Source: Ephemerocybe angulata (lineage: Eukaryota > Basidiomycota > Agaricomycetes > Agaricales > Psathyrellaceae). Taken from it: a stretch of DNA of 64,000 nucleotides. Location: positions 248,001 through 312,000 of the forward strand of contig JAACJK010000012.1 in NCBI GenBank assembly GCA_013368325.1, read 5' to 3'. The translations under genes were made by a program, and so were the position numbers. Numbering within the stretch: position 1 is the stretch's first letter; the number at the start of each line of letters is the position of its first letter. Of this stretch, positions 23,352 through 35,483 are shown in pieces. The notes under the pieces are model-generated. The model had not been told where the DNA came from. It was given only the letters and a program-made list of their open reading frames with translations, and made no database searches.

Positions 23352-25295
23352 CTAGCCAAATACTCTAAATCCACTGGGAACGGTGGTCAATGGTTGATCT
23401 TCCACTTCCATACCATCCCCGCTTGCAGCAACATTCTCGAAGCCCTTTCCAAGGAGGGAAGAGAACAGTTCGTCAATCTGTTCGTCGTGCCATGCGCCAG
23501 TCACCGGTACGGGGACCATGAAGTTCTGGATCTTTTCGTGAACATCGTATCTGAAGAAGTACATTAGCGATAGCGTCGTCTAAATGGCGTGCAGAATACG
23601 CACCGAATCTTGCGGCCCTTGCTCGCCTTCGTGTCGACATTCTTTTTGGCCTTCTTCTGTTTCTGAATGGCCAGCCAATCCTCGGAAGTACCCTTCCCAT
23701 CTCCTCGCGAATCGATGATAGCCCGCAACATCTTTTGGTAAAAGTCGTTGTCATCGAACAGTTCTGTCTCTTCCTTGCCTTGGCTATCCTCCGCGGCCTC
23801 ACTTCCAATGCGGGTTCCAGGCGGTAGCTGCGTCCTGGAGAGAAGTTTTGAATGGTCGAGCAAGGCTTCGTCCACGAGTTGCACGGCAGACTTGAGATTT
23901 TGTTTCCCTTTGGAAAATGTGCCTTTATTCGAGGGAAGGAGAACGGAAGGTGCGACTGCTTGAATCTTGGACGACCACTTGGCGAGATTTTGCACGAGTT
24001 GCGGGTGGTAACTGATAAGACTGAGAATCGAGCCGGCCAAGATATAGTAGGACTCAGACATACGCTTGTTCGAAAGCAGCGGACGATTTCGAAGACTCGA
24101 CAAGGCCTTCCGAGGCTGTCGCAAGAGAAGCTTCCTCCTCCGTCCTCCGTCGTTTCCTAGGAGGAGGGGTAACACTAGCTGATGAAAAGAGACGCTGGTA
24201 TACGGGTGAATTCAGGCTTGCCACGGTACATCGAAGCGGAGGCTTACCTCCTGGAGCTGGAACAAGTCATCAGCAAGCCCAAGTGCTTCTTCAGAGAGTT
24301 TAAGGAGGGCGTCAGCACACTCGGGGACATCTTGGAATGCTTTTATTGCGGAAGGCTATGGGGAGGTCAGACTAGGCCTGCGCTACTGAGGGCAAGGGAG
24401 CGAGCGTACTTCGGGCAGTTTGTTCGTCGCGAGCACGGCTTTTTGGAGTCGTATACGAGAGTCCAAGAGCCCATCCCAAAGTGCCTGTTTGTAGAGAAGG
24501 GAATTAGGAGGCGCAGGGGGTGAAATCGCCAGTACGCACGATCTGCTTCGCAACGGCCTTCCCTTTCCGCCTGTCTGCCTCTCTAGCCGTCTTTAGGGTA
24601 GAAGTAAGATCTCCCGAAGGTTCCTCTGCTTCAGGAGCAGAGCGTTTGGCTGATGTCGTGTCGGCCGCGGGTTTCGATTTCGGTGGTGGTTGGATGTATT
24701 CTTCCTCTTCCGAGCCCTCGGACTCCTCATCTTCATCCTCATCTTCGTCCTCTTCACCGCTCCACGGTCCTTCAATACCGAAGCCTTGGAACTCTTCCTC
24801 AGAGCTTTCGTCGTCGTCCTGGCCTTCACCCTCCCGTTGATCTTCGTCCTCTTCGTTGTCCTCGCCTGAGAGTTCATCTTGTTCAGCGAGGGTCTTGCGG
24901 GACGTCCGGACGCCGTCGTATTTAGGATCCGCGATACTATCGGCCATTTTTCGAAGGGTGCTAGGACTGAGAGATCATTGTTAGGAAGCCTGGTAGAGGG
25001 GAGGTTAACGAACAACGCTGCTCACCCTACGTCCATGTAGTGCTCCCTTGCGGCAGCCAAATCGACCTCTCTGCCACCTTCCTCCGTGCCATTGGGGTTC
25101 AGGGATTCCGGGTCAAAGTCTGAGCACAGAAAGGTGAGACGCAGAACACACTCAGCAGAAAACCCCGTACATACCTACCGGTGCCGTATCCTCAAGCTGG
25201 GCAAGCTGCTGCGCCAATGACAATCCTAAAGGCGAACGGTGTTAGACATCCCTTCCGTTCTAAAGGCGATTTCGAGCTTCTGACATACTAGCCAT
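23352..25295 (-). CDS. BFR2: Bfr2/AATF (Traube) rRNA-processing protein
   Basis: This nucleolar factor works in early 40S assembly (small-subunit processome). A tiny first exon (ATG 25293-25295, Met-Ala) is spliced to LSLAQQLAQLEDTAPV; the next exon has DFDPESLNPNGTEEGGREVD. An exon near 24947 carries ADPKYDGVRTSRKTLAEQDE and a very acidic run (positions about 24720-24860). The AATF core includes the ALWDGLLDSRIRLQKAVLAT region (about 24480-24420) and LDHSKLLSRTQLPPGTRIGS. The Traube C-terminal domain has ELFDDNDFYQKMLRAIIDSR, KASKGRKIR and, after an intron, YDVHEKIQNFMVPVP, ending GFRVFG at 23352. The motif pair DDxDFYQ...LID and YDVHEKxQNFMVP is diagnostic. Confidence 0.92.
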
Positions 25296-25708
25296 GATAG
25301 TGGTATACTTCCGAAGGGTTTCTCCTGTTACTGGACCTTCTAATAGTGAAGCGGGGTGGGGAAAGGCAGACGTCGATGATGAGCCAAAAAATGTGTCGCG
25401 CCAAAACCTCCGAAGTCAGACGCGCATAAGGAAATTGAGCCCCTAATAGTACTGATTGGAAAAGGCTCGTCGAAAGAGACTCCCTGAAAACTATGTACAA
25501 TACACAGGGATATGATATAAGTTAAGTGTGCATGTAATGGTCCTAATATGAGGGAAGTGTAAGGTAAGTTACAACGTGAAAGCGAGCTCAGGATTGGGGT
25601 TGTGCAGTCCGAGCAGCAAAGCAGAATGAAAGCATCGAAAGCGATATATGCAGTAGAGAAAAAGGAAATAAAAAACAGTGTTCTCAAGCCAAGGAAAAAA
25701 GACACGCG

Positions 25709-26859
25709 TCACGAAGACTTAACGCGAGATGGGAGTGGTGGTACAGATATCTTTAGAGAAGGCGACACTGGAAGCGACGTAGTGCCCTTCAAGTTATTGA
25801 CCGGCGGCGATGGTATCGTCGCCTCTTGCGTTGGTGGGTCGATGATCATCGCCTCTCCACCCGGCGGCATCTCGGTGTGAATCCTAAGGTCCGGGACCAC
25901 CAGCGCAGCAGCCTCCTCTGCCTCCTCTTCACGAGATTTCACCTCCTTCAGCACCGCGTTTTGTCCTGCAAGCATCCCCACAGCCTTCTTCTTCTCCTCC
26001 TCTTCCTTTTCCCTTGCTTGCTTCTCGAAGAACTCCTCGACGTGTCGATTGAAGGCGGGGAAGTAGATGCTCTGAGGAGCCTCGCGCAATCCGTAGAAAT
26101 GGGGGTCGAGCATTGGTCCGGGGCGCGAAAGATCGATATCCAACTTCGCCGCGCGCTCACCGACGAGAATCGAACGACCCAATTGCACCTGGGCCTTCAT
26201 GGTTGAACAGTCAAACTGCTCGAGGTCGTCCATGTCGAGGTCGAAATCTTCGCTCTCGTCGTCGTCGTCGTCACCGTCGTTGTCGGCTTCTTCATTCGAT
26301 CCTTTTCCTTTCGCCTTCGGAATCTGGCGCGCGTTCCGAGGGATGCGCTTCTGCTGTGTTCCCTGCGACATGAGCTGCGAGAGCAGCGGTTCGCGCGACC
26401 GAACCCCTGGTTGCACTTGAACTAGCCAGATGGGGCCGTCAGGAATAGGTGGAGGAGCCTGGATGCTTGGGGGTCGAGGTCGGAGAGTCGGCAAGAAATA
26501 CGATGCTGGCAGGAACCGATTGCAAACATCCATGTGGTGATCACGAATATGTTGGGGAAGGTCCGACACCTTCAACAGACGTTGCTGGACACAATCTAAG
26601 AGATAGAATATCCAGTGTGAAGTACACGTTCATTGTTCGCAGGAGATTCTTACTCACCTGCGACTGGACACTGCAAGGGCATCCTTGCAAGATGCCCGGA
26701 CTCGATGTGCTCGGCCAGGTCTGCGAAAGACCGGTGATTCCGACTGTTGCATTTCGGCAATTTACATTCCTGCCAGCTCTACACTATACCATCAGAGAGG
26801 CTTGACAAGATAGATGGAAACCACTCACTCCTGGAGCCCGATTCGAGTTGCAGTGGCAT
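25709..26859 (-). CDS. C2H2-like zinc-finger protein, function unknown
   Basis: The start is uncertain (ATG 26857-26859 proposed, MPLQLESGSR). The second exon encodes WQECKLPKCNSRNHRSFADL and AEHIESGHLARMPLQCPVA, a Cys-Cys-His-His pattern. After an intron (about 26590-26650) comes LLKVSDLPQHIRDHHMDVCN, a second Cys/His cluster. The rest is a Pro-rich segment, a polyacidic stretch (NDGDDDDDESEDFDLDMDDL), REAPQSIYFPAFNRHVEEFF, a Glu/Lys coiled coil and a Ser/Pro-rich end at stop 25709. I do not recognise the family. The two finger-like clusters suggest DNA or protein binding in the nucleus, an inference only. Confidence 0.7.
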
Positions 26860-27144
26860 GAAAGAAGGTGCTAAAACGCGAGAGAGAGTCAGCATCGAAA
26901 GTCGCGTCGCGCGTGTGATAACCCCGTCCGAAAACGGCAGGCCATTGCCACGGGCTGCCAGAAAGATGCCCCCGGTTGGAAGACCTGCATTCTGGTAGGC
27001 CAGGTGCCCAGCCAGCCACAGTTAGGGCTAGAAAGTGAACTGCTTCTGATAACAACAACTAGGGGTACTCATGAATGGTGGGTTTGAGCAGGAACAGCAT
27101 CATCAACCTGCTTGCACTGCTGATCTAAGATCTTCAGTGGCCCT

Positions 27145-27222
27145 GAAGGTGGGCAGAAGCCCACCTTCTGCCCACCTTCCCATCTACAAGAATGCCTGAG
27201 AGGTTGCCTCTCACCTTCTTGT
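27145..27222. repeat. Two adjacent perfect-stem hairpins
   Basis: Hairpin 1: 27145-27158 pairs with 27166-27179 (14 bp perfect, GAAGGTGGGCAGAA), loop 7 nt. Hairpin 2: ACAAGAA (27186-27192) pairs with TTCTTGT (27216-27222), enclosing GAGAGG/CCTCTC (27198-27203 with 27207-27212) around a 3-nt loop. They are six bases apart. Confidence 0.6.
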
Positions 27223-28597
27223 ATGCATTCAAGGTGCTAAGCACGATGCCACATTTCACTGCTCTGTCTTGCCACTCGCAGGAGAACCCTGGAGACTGCA
27301 GTGTGTCTTTTGCAAGGGCGACAGTACGCTGGAATGCATCAAGAGTCTGATGGTTGGGAACCATAGACATCTAAGGCAGTCAGTTCAACAGATGGGCACC
27401 GCAGCATGAAGCTGTGGGGCGCTTTGCTGGAGCAACAATCTGCAGTAAAAGAGGCCTATGACCGATGATCACAGGCTTCTGTCGAGTTTCTGAGCCAGAA
27501 ACAAGTCGGAATCCACTAAGAAGTGATGAAAGCCGGGTATCAGGCGCGTCAGAGTACGTAGAACTGGAGGGAAAGAGGGTAGGGTGAAGGGGGTTGGAGG
27601 TTGGCTGGCAGTCTCCTTCCGGGCACCTGATCTGCATCGGGGCTGTTGCCAAACATCTAACAATATGTCAAAGCAGTGGTATATATGTACATCTCAAGAA
27701 AGTATAGTCCCGTAAATCCTGTGAATTTAAAATGAAGGTAGTCCAAAACTTGTAAAATCTCTGCTTAAGCATATTGCTATTTTGCTACATTGTCAAAACA
27801 GACTTTTACGCAGTTTCTCGGGCCAGAGCACATAAACATGCAAGAAACCTGCCATGGACCCACAATGACAAATAAACAGCAAATAAAACAGGAGCCTCTT
27901 TTTTCTCTTGAGGCTGTTCAGTCCCTTACCCTAGCTACTAGAAAACCTATCTAAAAGTAGGGCAACACCCATTTGTACATGCTGACAAGGGAAATTTCCG
28001 ATCTATTAAGAAGATTTCTTGCAAATTTGCCAATTATCATGTAGATAGACTCTATGGACGATAACCATGCAGCCTTAAAGGAAGGATACAAGCTGTCGAA
28101 GATAAGTGGGACTCTCCAACCTCAGATGAGGGTACACAAAGGCTTAAAATGCAATGGTGTAGGGTGAACACAGAAAGCAATAGATATATTCTGTGTTATT
28201 AACAGCAATTTAGGGCTTGGTGCTTAAGCCAATAGATACAAGAATATACTCCAATCCTTAACCCTGGACAGTGTTCTTCTATTCTTCTAATAGCTTTAAG
28301 GTCAAAGTATTAGGTAGAGATGCTAAAAGAGTTACTAGGCTTATAAAATGGCTCCTGAGGGTCAGAATACAGCTGGAAGTGATCTAAAAGGTCTGCAGAC
28401 TGCGATGACTGGTATGAGGGCATCTTTAACTGATATCTAATCTTGAATATGCCACACATTAGCCAAATGCACCAGCGGAAAGCAGGCTGGTAGGTATCCC
28501 TCTTTGAGAGTGTGACAGAATCTCCATATACTATCACAAGGTAGAATCATGTCATACTTAGTTATACCCATCAGGGTAGTGAAGCAGGGAGCCGTAT

Positions 28598-28790
28598 CCA
28601 ACCTGCCTTTTACTTTGAGTCATAACTTGCAGTTTTACCCGGTCAAAACGAGCCCAAAAACATCCAAATCGGACAGGAAATGGGTGAGATATAGTGGGTT
28701 TGAGTCCTACTGCCCATTTCTTATCCTATCTTGCCCGGATCTCATCTGTTTTGGATGTTCTTGGGCTCATTTTGAAGGGCGCAGGTTGGG
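28598..28790. repeat. Imperfect long palindrome (MITE-like)
   Basis: Positions 28645-28667 and the reverse complement of 28751-28773 agree at 21 of 23 bases (core GAGCCCAA..ACATCCAA). An outer pair, TCCAACCTGC (28598-28607) with GCAGGTTGGG (28781-28790), agrees at 9 of 10. The centre is near 28710. No coding potential. Confidence 0.6.
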
Positions 28791-29184
28791 GAATGCTAAC
28801 TTATATGGGTTGCAACCCGAACCTGCCTTGGGTTTCCCATAGCTATAGAGGACCAGAGGTCTGACCATCTGGCTGCCAGGCGCCTTCAAGATGCAAACCT
28901 TTTACGGGTGTGTGGTTTGGAGAGCCAGCACAGGCTCCAGAGCCACATTACAGACACCATCTCAGCCAATTGTCTGGCAAAACATCAGAGAACTTGTATT
29001 TACTTCACAGATTACCATTCAGATATAGGTCTGAGATCTGATTGTGCAATTGCGGGCACTTTGCGCGGCGCGCATACACGCACCATCAACGCACCGTACG
29101 GTACTTCAAAGAGCTGATCTCACAATTAAGTCTTTCATCCCGATTCTATGCGCAGTGCCCCAACCATTTTTAATTCATCAGCAT

Positions 29185-31369
29185 CTATTTACCACCTCCA
29201 AGTGTCCGTAACCTCGCCTCAGCCGCACGAGCTCGCCGCTCCCGTTCCAGACGCATGCGCATTTCAGGCGTCAACCCCGAAACAGCCTCCGCAGCTCCAG
29301 AAGCACCTCCGAGACGGCGAGCCCCCGAGTCCGGAGCCTCCACCTTTGGCCGCGGAGCAGGTGCAGCCGCCGGCGCCTCAACTTCCTTCTCGCGCTCCTT
29401 TTCCTTTGCCTCTCGTTCCTTAACCCGCTCCTTCAAACCCTTCCGTCGCACCTTCTTCTTCTGCTCCTGTTCGTCCTCCATGTCCTGCGATAGGATGCTG
29501 GGGACGTGGCCTGCACCGAGCCAGTCCCACCAGGCGAGATGTGCCGCAGCGCATCGCCGGAACACATCCCGGACGGCCTTCGTCTTCGCCAGATCGTATG
29601 CCGTACGCGATGGTCCTTTCGGCCTCGTCGAACTGGGAACATTAGAGTCGGATGCTTCGCCGTTCTCTGCTTCGTCGGCCTCGGCGTCTTTCGCGGTGTA
29701 GTTTACGGAGGAAACGGGGATGGTAGGATCGGCGCGGGCGTCCTCAAGAAGCCATTGCACCGCATCCGGTTGGCCCGTTCGGGCTGCGAGCTGCAGGAGT
29801 GTCGTAACCTTTTCCCCAGCCCACTCTGGTATCGGCGTGTCGATGCCCCCAATGGTATCGCGTTCCCTCTCCCAGAAGACCTTCAAGGGCTCGATACGGC
29901 CTTTTGTCACCATTTCGATTAGACGCGACCATTTCTCCCGCAACGCCTCCTCTTCAGGTGTGAGTTTCTGAATTTGAGGCTTTTCGCGTTCGACCGGGGC
30001 AACGGGGACGGGGACAGGTTTGGGCTTGGGAAGGGATGCGATATAGGCCTCATCTTGTTCGCGAAGCTGATCCTCCGTGAAGTGCGATATCTTCGCTCGT
30101 GTTAATTCTGCGAGGCATCGAATGATTTCTGATTGCGTCTAAGAAACCGTTAGAGTGTGTTCTGGCCAAGATGAACGACAGTGCGCTTACAGGTCTCCGG
30201 GTTGGGAAAGGGAAGTTTCGAAGGCGGTCGTCTCCTCTTTGGATGGGGGTATCTTCGAGGTCAAAGAAGATTCGTTTGTTAGCTGTCGATGCTCGGATGA
30301 ATATTCGTTCGCAGTCGTGGATATCGTCAGCCCACTCAGTTAAGAGATTCCGAATATCCTGCAGCGAGCGTTAGTATTTGAGTGAGAGGCTCTGGAGAGA
30401 ACGACGAACCTCGCGGAGAGCCTGCTCTCCATATCGCCGGAGTTGAGCACCCGCACTCTTCGCGGGCCCCTTCGCATTATCGTTTACAGATTGAGAACCT
30501 CCTTGCTTTCGCCGCGCTAGATTCGATGTGAGATTGGGTTCTGGGAATGCGATATAGCCCACATACTGGTATAGCGATGGAAGGTCTTATGTAGGATGAC
30601 TTCAGTATCTGGTTTGGGTTTCTTCTGCTTCTTCGCCTTGCCCTTCGATGACTCCCCCTGCACCTCATCTTCATCGGGGCTCACCCGGACCACAGCCCCG
30701 GCAAAGTGTCCTCCAGCAACCATGAACATGGCCCAGGTTCGTCCACCGGGCTTAGACGTTTGGAGATTCAGGAGTTCTGTAACATAGTCTTTCGGCTCCG
30801 TCTTCGATGGGAGAAGGGCCTTGTAGACCCCAATTTGCGTCGAGGGAGGGGAGTGGTACCACACCAGGGCGGTTTCTGGCGCTCGACGTGCTGAATCTGG
30901 GGATGGTGATCGAGTTGCAAGTCGGCCAGTCCTCTTCACGAGCGTGTTAACAGCATCATCCGAGTCGTCGTTCTCATCGTCGTCAGAAGATGCCGATCCC
31001 GAGAGGGAGTCGTCCAGTGCTAAGCGCCACAGTTAGTCTCCGAAAGGGAAGCGTGCATGCACGCAATCGCAGCTACGCACCTTCTACCAGTTTGCTAAAT
31101 GCAGCCTCTCCAACAGCGTTCCCTCCATTCATCCTAGTTTTGACATTGTATCTGTGCCAATCCGACTTGAAGTGCTTCCGCTGTTCGTCGACATCGTGAA
31201 AGGTTGTGCCGAGGCAGATGTTGCAGGCTCGTTGTCCACTGGCGACCACGCTGAGTAGTGGCTCCGGAGATGGCGTCCGTGGTCGGGGCTGGTTAACCAA
31301 GTTCCGAGGGGTAAGGGACTCTAGAAGGTCCTTCGGTAACGAATAGACGTGGTACTGTGAATTCTGCAT
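29185..31369 (-). CDS. VMS1: Vms1/ANKZF1 peptidyl-tRNA hydrolase
   Basis: In ribosome-associated quality control this protein releases stalled nascent chains from tRNA and recruits Cdc48. ATG 31367-31369 gives MQNSQYHVYSLPKDLLESLT. A C2H2 finger follows (CNICLGTTFHDVDEQRKHFK with SDWHRYNVKTR). The VLRF1 release-factor-like domain spans exons: RTWAMFMVAGGHFAGAVVRV, HKTFHRYT, a joined KQGG-S segment and the catalytic loop KSAGAQLRRYGEQALRE, with the invariant Gln. Then come DDIHDCERIFIRASTANKRI and FFDLEDTP. The C-terminal half has an ankyrin repeat (TLLQLAARTGQPDAVQWLLE), a Lys/Glu coiled coil and a VCP-interacting motif-like helix (RRARAAEARLRTLGGGK) at stop 29185. All expected domains are present in order. 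Confidence 0.93.
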
Positions 31370-31830
31370 TGCAGGCGCTCCAACGTAGATTTTCTGTCGT
31401 AGTTTGAAGCCTAAGCACTTTTAGCGTTAGTTTAGTCTGAGTGAGAGGGTTCAATCCAGATCTGCTCACTTATATAGATCTAGAGGAACTGAGGATGACG
31501 AAGCTGTGGATTGACTCGAAGTGGCCCGCGGCGGTTCTGGTCAACGCGGAGGAACCGATCAGGTGTCGGTGATCTCATCCGGAGATTGCCGTGGCTGCGA
31601 TTTTGAGCGGGCGCCAAAAGCCGTGCAGATTAACGCCCGCCTCAACCATACTGGTATCGTGCAGAGCGTAGGCAGCAAGACCAGATTACGAACGTGAATA
31701 TTCTTCTCCGAATGATTCAGCAAGTTTCGCGTCGTAAAGTGGCAAATATATGGCATTACATTCCATAAAGAGAACCCCCTCCTAATTCTCTAGCTGATCT
31801 AGCACGCTGTTTTCAAAGACTCGCTCAGAA
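31370..31830. other. Intergenic region upstream of Vms1
   Basis: About 460 bp lie between the Vms1 start and the Erg7 stop on the same strand. TATATAG-like words occur near 31472. The single short minus-strand frame (31559-31756) has no support. Confidence 0.4.
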
Positions 31831-34632
31831 TCATTGACCCTTTCCGTTCCCGTTCGTAGAGGAATTACTACTTTTCAGCTCTTCCAGGTATCGGCCCACC
31901 TTCCCAAGCATCCAGATCGTGAACGAGAACTTGAAGTTCGGGTACGAAATGGCGCAGCTCTTGTTGAACACCCCTTCGATCGCTTCCTGTGCCCAGGAAC
32001 CGTCCTACAATCACGGAGAGAGAAGTCAGTGTTGAGTTGGGATAGAGAGAAAGTTCATCTGGCTCCTAACGTACAGGCAATTGTCGGTCCATAACCATCT
32101 TCACACCCCTTTCGATAGGCTCGGCATGCGGATACTTCGCGTACATAAGCGCCATAATAGCCCAGCATGACTGTACGACCTGCGTATCTTTATGCTCCAC
32201 CCACTCATTCCTTTCGCATGACTGAGAACCATCGAAGACAGTGGTAAGTTATAGTGAACACCATGAAAACCTAGGAACGGACCTGATAGCTTTCACCCCA
32301 GCCTCCATCTGCTCGTTGTTTTCCTATTAGGAACTCACACGCCTTGCGCGAGTACTGGCTCGTAGAGTATGTCTCCCCGACAAGGGCGAGACTCTCGGTC
32401 GCGAAGAAGGCGGCATAGGTAAAGCAAATACCCCAGTTGCCTATCCACCCGCCTTCTGGCGTTTGTGCCGCGTGGAGGTACTTAACTGCGTTCTTAATGG
32501 CGAGGCTATGACCTAGCGTTGGTAGGTTGAAGAGAAGTGGATGGGAAATGGACATACTCGATATCTGCAGAGCGGTAGTTGGGGTAATGCTTTCTGAAGA
32601 TCGCGAGCGGCGTGATTGCGGAGGTTGTGCACTCAGGATAGTTGTATTCTACCATGATGTTACCTGAGGTTGCGGTTAGCCATAAACATGGACATACTGC
32701 CAAGAGGACGGCATACCGAAGACTTCAGCGGGGTTCAGCATTTCCATCCACGATCCTGCGCGAATGAGCTCGTAGCTCGCAAATCCACCATCAGAGTTCT
32801 GAAGCGAGAGAATGGTGTCAATCGCGTCTTGTATTCTGCTCTCAGAGACAGGTTTCGGGGTAAAGCTGGGATTGGTCGTTAGTCGCGCTCCCCGACAAGA
32901 AACAACGGGGAATGTGCTCACTCGAGGTGGTTTTGCAGGTACATGACGGCTTTGATGCCCTCGCCAGTACAGTCGCTGACAGTATATCCTTGCTCCTTCG
33001 TACTAGCAAGCCTCGCCGTCAGTTCTCATTCAACTCTTTGGAAGAAGCTTAGCTCACCTGAACCCAAAAGCGCCCTTAGTTCGATGCCTGTAGGCCTTCT
33101 CAAAGTGCTTCGGGTTATCTTGCATCTGCGACTTATCCAGCCAGTCAAGCGCTTTCAGCAAACTAGGACGATATTTCTTATCCTCCGTCGCCAGTCCAGT
33201 TTCCACAAGCCCTTGGATAATGAATCCGGTATCCCAGAGCTGGCTTCCATTCGTGCCGCACACCATCATACCCTGCGGGCCCATCCACATGAAGTCGCGG
33301 CGCCTCAGCTCGTGCATCCGCCATGCCTCGCATTCGATGCCCTCCCCATGGAACCGCGCGACGAGGTTGAACATCTTGTTAACCGGGGCGAGGTCCTGGT
33401 AGGAGGTGTTTTCGTCTTCCCATTTGATTAGTTGGTAAGCCCAGTCGACGGCACGTTTGCGGAGGGGTGGGAGGGAGCAGTTTTCGTACAGGCAAAGGAC
33501 TTCGGCGAGCATGTCGTAGAGCTTGCTGTGGGAGGAGTAGAGGTCTACGGAGCAGATATTGTTGCGTTGGGAAGGCCAGTGTATCTTATAATAGTTCTCT
33601 GGGTATAGTTCCTAGAACGATGTGAGGAAAACTGTTTCATTGGAGGATGTCTAGTGATTCCTTACCTCGCGAAGGGCAAGCACCATGTCATTCTCCGGCA
33701 TGACAAAGCGCACGCCGTAAAGGTAGCTCATGGGAAGGAAGACTTGTCGGACGTGAATCCACCACCTGTGCGGGTGGATGGGAAGCCAGTCTGGAAGCAG
33801 CCTGATGGAGAGTTAGCCTTACTTCCGCGCATTGTGGTACGAGGCCCTACCAAAGTTCAGGAGGAACAGGGTTGTTTCCTGCCCAGTCGTACACGCCCAG
33901 TAATGAGAACCAGAACTTTCCCCATGCAGGAACACCAGTCGCACCACCCAGCTCGTGCATGCGCGCGCGAGCTTTGACTGCAACAGGGTGTTCGGCATCC
34001 ATCCCGAGTAGTCGGATGGCGACGTAGTTCATGCCTGTACCGAACATAGAGGAAGGGCCTTCTATATGTCTAAGATTGGTTAGAGAATCCATAGGACCTG
34101 CCTCTAAAAACGACTCACAGTCCCCAGCCCCCATCCTCGTTGGCCTTGTTCATGAGGTACCGAATCATTTCCAGCCTCTCTTCGAGCGTGAACGACATGT
34201 TGGAGATGTAGCTTCCAATGACTACTCCAGGGAGCAAGAACATAGGCCCTCCGTACTCCCCAGACCAGTGTCCATCCTCAGATTGAAGGTGTTGGTAGAA
34301 CTCGTATCCATTACGTGCAGCCTCGTATGGCGTTTTGGCTTTAGGCAACGTCGGGAGCCCCTAGAGAAGCATTTAGCATGCTCGTCACAACCTTCTCGAC
34401 AGCACCACGAACTCACTGTTGGAAGGCCCAGCCAGTACTTATCTACAGTGTTCTGAGGCCATGCTGCTACCTCCTCGTCCGTCTTCAGGAAGTGCCAGAC
34501 GTGCCGCCCGCCGTCGCTGACTTTGAGTCTCCATCTTGTGTAGTCTGCGAAGGGTTCATCGGGTGAATGGGGTATCTCGAGTGGTGACCATGCTGGGGAG
34601 TCTCGGGCTACTGCATGAGGAGTGAAGGACAT
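31831..34632 (-). CDS. ERG7: Lanosterol synthase (oxidosqualene cyclase)
   Basis: This enzyme cyclises 2,3-oxidosqualene to lanosterol in ergosterol synthesis, on ER or lipid-droplet membranes. ATG 34630-34632 gives [20 protein letters not shown]. The order of motifs is complete: [99 protein letters not shown], the catalytic region [20 protein letters not shown] (usual motif DCTAE), [99 protein letters not shown]. Several QW repeats are present. The stop is TGA 31831-31833, after a short hydrophilic tail. It has about ten exons. Confidence 0.96.
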
Positions 34633-35483
34633 GGTGTGGGTATGTATGGTGGAAAGAGAAAAGCGTTTGGTGGATGTCTTCGTTCAGGAGTTTAGCGCCG
34701 GCAGCGAATCATACGATTTGCATGATTTCCTAAATGGGCAGACGCGTTCTGCCACGCGACGCGGCGACTCGAGGGCCGCCTTCCCTTTCAAGCTCTTCCC
34801 CTCATGCTCATAATTCCTGCCAGACAATACCCACCCGTTGAAGTCTAATGTCTCGCCCTGTGCCAGTCTGACCTCTTAATACATGTTCATTCACAAACAG
34901 ATCTCTTGAGTGCCAAGAGATCCCTCAGAATCCCGAGCAGGATGAAAAAGCAGATGAACACAAGAAACTCATACGTCTAATATGATACCTCTCGCTATTA
35001 AAAGGACAGCTGAGTCTTCGTAGATCGTAGTAGCTCCAAGCTCTTGATATCATCCCGTTGAAACCTGGTTCTTCAATGTGGAGAGTTTCATGTAGCCTCT
35101 GTGAGTGATACTTGCACCGGCTCTCTTGCTCCCGGCTCTCTTGCTTCCGGCAATATAGCACTCACATTGCTTTCGTCATGGGTTCAGACAGCCAGGATAG
35201 AGAGCTGGCATAGTCTGAGTCTGTGCTGCTCTATGCTGGATACTCGGCGACTTCGGATACTTAGGACGGATGACCTTCATCCCTGGTCACTTACGTCCCC
35301 GGCAATTGGAAACAATGGCCCTCCGGGCAGTCCTGGACACTGCCATCAGTTCGCCACCCTAACCATAGTCCGAAACATAGACTATTGTTCGGTAGATACA
35401 CACCAAAAAGACATAAGCACCAATCAGACTTCAAAGACAAAGCGTGGTTCCGTATATAGTGGTTATTGAAAGGCATTGAGCAT
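34633..35483. other. Boundary between housekeeping block and accessory island
   Basis: This is the Erg7 5' flank plus the downstream side of the first F-box-like gene. Short frames only. No mobile-element end or RNA gene was recognised. Confidence 0.4.

Larger units (their letters stand above)
26860..29184. other. AT-rich gene-poor region with hairpins
   Basis: No gene is supported. From about 27660 the base composition becomes clearly more AT-rich than the flanks. Two perfect hairpins lie at 27145-27222 and a larger imperfect palindrome at about 28560-28800 (separate entries). The stretch may be an old, decayed repeat; no protein remnant of a transposon was recognised. Confidence 0.5.
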
